A DNA stretch of 6,663 nucleotides from Citricoccus sp. WCRC_4 (GTDB lineage Bacteria; Actinomycetota; Actinomycetes; Actinomycetales; Micrococcaceae), in NCBI GenBank assembly GCA_026645375.1, contig JAPFFX010000115.1, positions 1 through 6,663 of the forward strand. Reading direction: 5' to 3'. A program made the position numbers and the translations under genes. Position 1 is the stretch's first letter. The number at the start of each line of letters is the position of its first letter. Below are positions 5,210 through 6,663 of the stretch, piece after piece. The notes under the pieces were generated by a model. It was not told where the DNA came from, did no database searches, and worked only from the letters and a program-made list of their open reading frames with translations.

Positions 5210-6214
5210 TCAGAGCAGTTGCAGCAGCGTCTCGGGGGTCAGCCGCAGCGCCCCCAGGACGGCCAGCGCCACGAGGACCCCCACCACGCCGGCGAGTACG
5301 AGCCACTGCCGGACCGCCGGTCCCCCGCGGCCGTCGGGCACGTAGGCGAAGACTGCCGCGCACGCGGCGCCCGCCAGGAGGCCGCCGATGTGGCCCTGCC
5401 ACGAGATGTTCGCGCCCATGAACGAGATCGCCAGGTTCACGCCGATCAGCGCCACGATCGAGCTGACGTTGCCCCCCGTGCGGCGCAGGACGATGAACAG
5501 TGCGGCGAACAGCCCGTAGACGGCCCCTGAGGCCCCGACCACCGGCACGTTCGGGGCCGAGAGCCACAGCACGGCCACGGAGCCGCCGAAGGCCGAGACG
5601 AGGTACAGGGCCAGGAACCGAGCCCAGCCCAGGACGGGCTCCAGGACCCGGCCCATCATCCACAGCGTGAACAGGTTCAGCAGGATGTGCAGCGGGTTCC
5701 CCGGTGAGTGCAGGAATGCCGAGGTCAGCATCCGCCACGGTTCCATCGCGACCGCCGACGTGAACATGCCCGCGTACCAGAACTGCTCGGTGACGCCCGT
5801 CCGCTGACCGGCGGTGATGAACTGCAGGGCGTAGACCACCGCGCAGATCCCGATCATGGTCCAGGTGACCCACGGCTGGTCCGGGGTCCGCCGACGGGAC
5901 GGGCTCGCGGGGGCCCGCCGGGCCGGCGTCGGGCCCGAGGCACCGAACCGGGGTACCAGGCCTCCGGTGGCGTGCGGTCCGGCGCCCGGTGCCCCCACCC
6001 CCGCACCCCGGGGTCCTGCCGTCTGGACCGGCCCCCGGCCGGCCGCGCAGTCCGCGCAGTGGATCCCGACGGCGGCCGGCCGCTGGCATTCCGGGCAGGC
6101 CGGTCGGCTGCATCGCTGGCAGCGGATAAAGGACGGGCGGTCCGGATGACGTGGGCACACCGGCAGTTGCCGATGTGCCACGCCCTCCGGACCGCCCGGG
6201 GTCTGGTGGGACAC
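5210..6214 (-). CDS. Rhomboid family intramembrane serine protease with N-terminal zinc-ribbon-like segment
   Basis: A 334-residue membrane protein. Residues 20-56 hold ordered Cys/His pairs (CPRH, CQRC, CPEC, HCADC), a probable zinc-binding segment. A disordered Gly/Pro/Ala/Arg linker (about 58-112) joins it to the rhomboid core. In the core are HILLN (176-180, His176 and oxyanion-type Asn180), GASGAVYGL with catalytic Ser229, and GHIGGLLAG with catalytic His275; about six or seven membrane helices are visible, the last at about 304-323. The family cleaves transmembrane substrates within the membrane; the target here is unknown. The start is taken as GTG 6212-6214. The TGAGG formed at the ppiA stop provides a ribosome binding site, and an earlier start would lie inside ppiA. 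The 10-nt gap implies co-transcription and translational coupling with ppiA. Confidence 0.93.
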   Translation of the reverse strand: MSHQTPGGPEGVAHRQLPVCPRHPDRPSFIRCQRCSRPACPECQRPAAVGIHCADCAAGRGPVQTAGPRGAGVGAPGAGPHATGGLVPRFGASGPTPARRAPASPSRRRTPDQPWVTWTMIGICAVVYALQFITAGQRTGVTEQFWYAGMFTSAVAMEPWRMLTSAFLHSPGNPLHILLNLFTLWMMGRVLEPVLGWARFLALYLVSAFGGSVAVLWLSAPNVPVVGASGAVYGLFAALFIVLRRTGGNVSSIVALIGVNLAISFMGANISWQGHIGGLLAGAACAAVFAYVPDGRGGPAVRQWLVLAGVVGVLVALAVLGALRLTPETLLQLL

Positions 6215-6224
6215 TATGGAGGCC

Positions 6225-6663
6225 TCAGGCTTCCTTGATCTCGATGGACTCGATGACCACGTCCTGGACCGGCTTGTCACCGGGGCCGGTCTGCACGGCG
6301 TTGAGCTGGTCAACCACCTTGCGGGAGGCCTCGTCCTTCACCTCGCCGAAGATGGTGTGCTTGCCCTGCAGCCACGTGGTGGGCACGGAGGTGATGAAGA
6401 ACTGCGAGCCGTTGGTGCCCCGGCCGCCCTGGATGCCGGCGTTGGCCATGGCCAGCTTGTAGGGGGTGGTGAAGTCCAGGTCCGGGTTGATCTCGTCGTC
6501 GAACTGGTAACCCGGCCCGCCGATGCCGCGGCCCAACGGGTCGCCGCCCTGGATCATGAAGTCCTTGATGATGCGGTGGAAGATGGTGCCGTTGTACAGC
6601 GGGGTGCCCGTCTGCTTCTCACCGGTCTGCGGGTGGGTCCACTCCTGCTCGCCGGTGGCCAGG
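6225..6663 (-). CDS. ppiA: Cyclophilin-type peptidyl-prolyl cis-trans isomerase, N terminus outside window
   Basis: The frame is open from the right edge (first whole codon 6660-6662) to TGA at 6225-6227, giving the last 145 residues; roughly the first 30-35 are missing. Cyclophilin motifs are all there: FHRIIKDFMIQGGDP (fragment 28-42, with the catalytic Arg30 and the Phe/Gln pocket residues), MANAG, GSQFFIT and WLQGKHTIFGEV. The tryptophan at the site equivalent to human CypA Trp121 suggests cyclosporin-binding capacity. It catalyses proline isomerisation during protein folding and is probably cytosolic, though a signal peptide could lie outside the window. Its place beside the crgA-pknB block matches ppiA next to the origin in mycobacteria. 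It is the first gene of a likely two-gene unit with the rhomboid protease. Confidence 0.95.
   Translation of the reverse strand, partial: LATGEQEWTHPQTGEKQTGTPLYNGTIFHRIIKDFMIQGGDPLGRGIGGPGYQFDDEINPDLDFTTPYKLAMANAGIQGGRGTNGSQFFITSVPTTWLQGKHTIFGEVKDEASRKVVDQLNAVQTGPGDKPVQDVVIESIEIKEA

Noticed and set aside
4946..5421. Open frames running through the DnaA-box region (for example plus 4924-5421)
   Set aside because: Translation has no family features and overlaps the rhomboid gene antisense; the region is explained better as DnaA binding sites.
5169..6158. Alternative minus-strand frame over the rhomboid gene
   Set aside because: Arg/Gly/Pro-rich with no motifs, whereas the neighbouring frame has the intact rhomboid catalytic residues.

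Overview
The window is very GC-rich, with strong G/C bias at third codon positions. It carries the conserved actinobacterial cell-division and cell-wall kinase neighbourhood. From left to right: the 3' end of a PASTA Ser/Thr kinase (pknA position), pknB, a TrpG/PabA glutamine amidotransferase, crgA, a DinB-fold protein, a DnaA-box-rich intergenic region, a rhomboid protease and a cyclophilin (ppiA). CrgA and this gene order point to Actinobacteria. The protein style suggests a Micrococcales/Micrococcaceae-like organism, but that last step is an inference. Order and strands mirror the Mycobacterium tuberculosis block ppiA - crgA - trpG - pknB - pknA, which lies a few genes from dnaA/oriC. The true dnaA-dnaN origin is therefore expected beyond the right end of the window.

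Layout. Bases 2-802 (+) are the membrane anchor, single PASTA domain and Thr/Pro/Ala tail of a kinase. Bases 803-924 are a spacer with a GC hairpin. Bases 925-3114 (+) are full-length PknB. An inverted repeat at 3118-3148 separates it from the convergent trpG/pabA gene (3145-3798, -). The trpG/crgA divergent region (3799-4002) holds a long inverted repeat at 3841-3867. CrgA (4003-4290, +) converges on a DinB-superfamily gene (4349-4945, -). Bases 4946-5209 contain no gene but hold about nine good DnaA-box matches. Bases 5210-6214 (-) are a rhomboid with an N-terminal Cys/His zinc-ribbon-like segment. It lies 10 nt downstream of ppiA (6225 to the right edge, -), so the two probably form an operon.

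How it fits together. PknA/PknB sense muropeptides or lipid II through PASTA domains and phosphorylate cell-wall and division proteins. CrgA is a small septal protein that coordinates FtsZ and peptidoglycan synthases. TrpG/PabA supplies the glutaminase half of anthranilate or aminodeoxychorismate synthase. The most notable element is the DnaA-box cluster at 4919-5201. It appears to be built from a duplicated ~60-bp unit, with boxes changing orientation around a central dyad. It sits outside any dnaA-dnaN context and looks like an origin-proximal DnaA-binding or titration locus that could also control the adjacent DinB gene.
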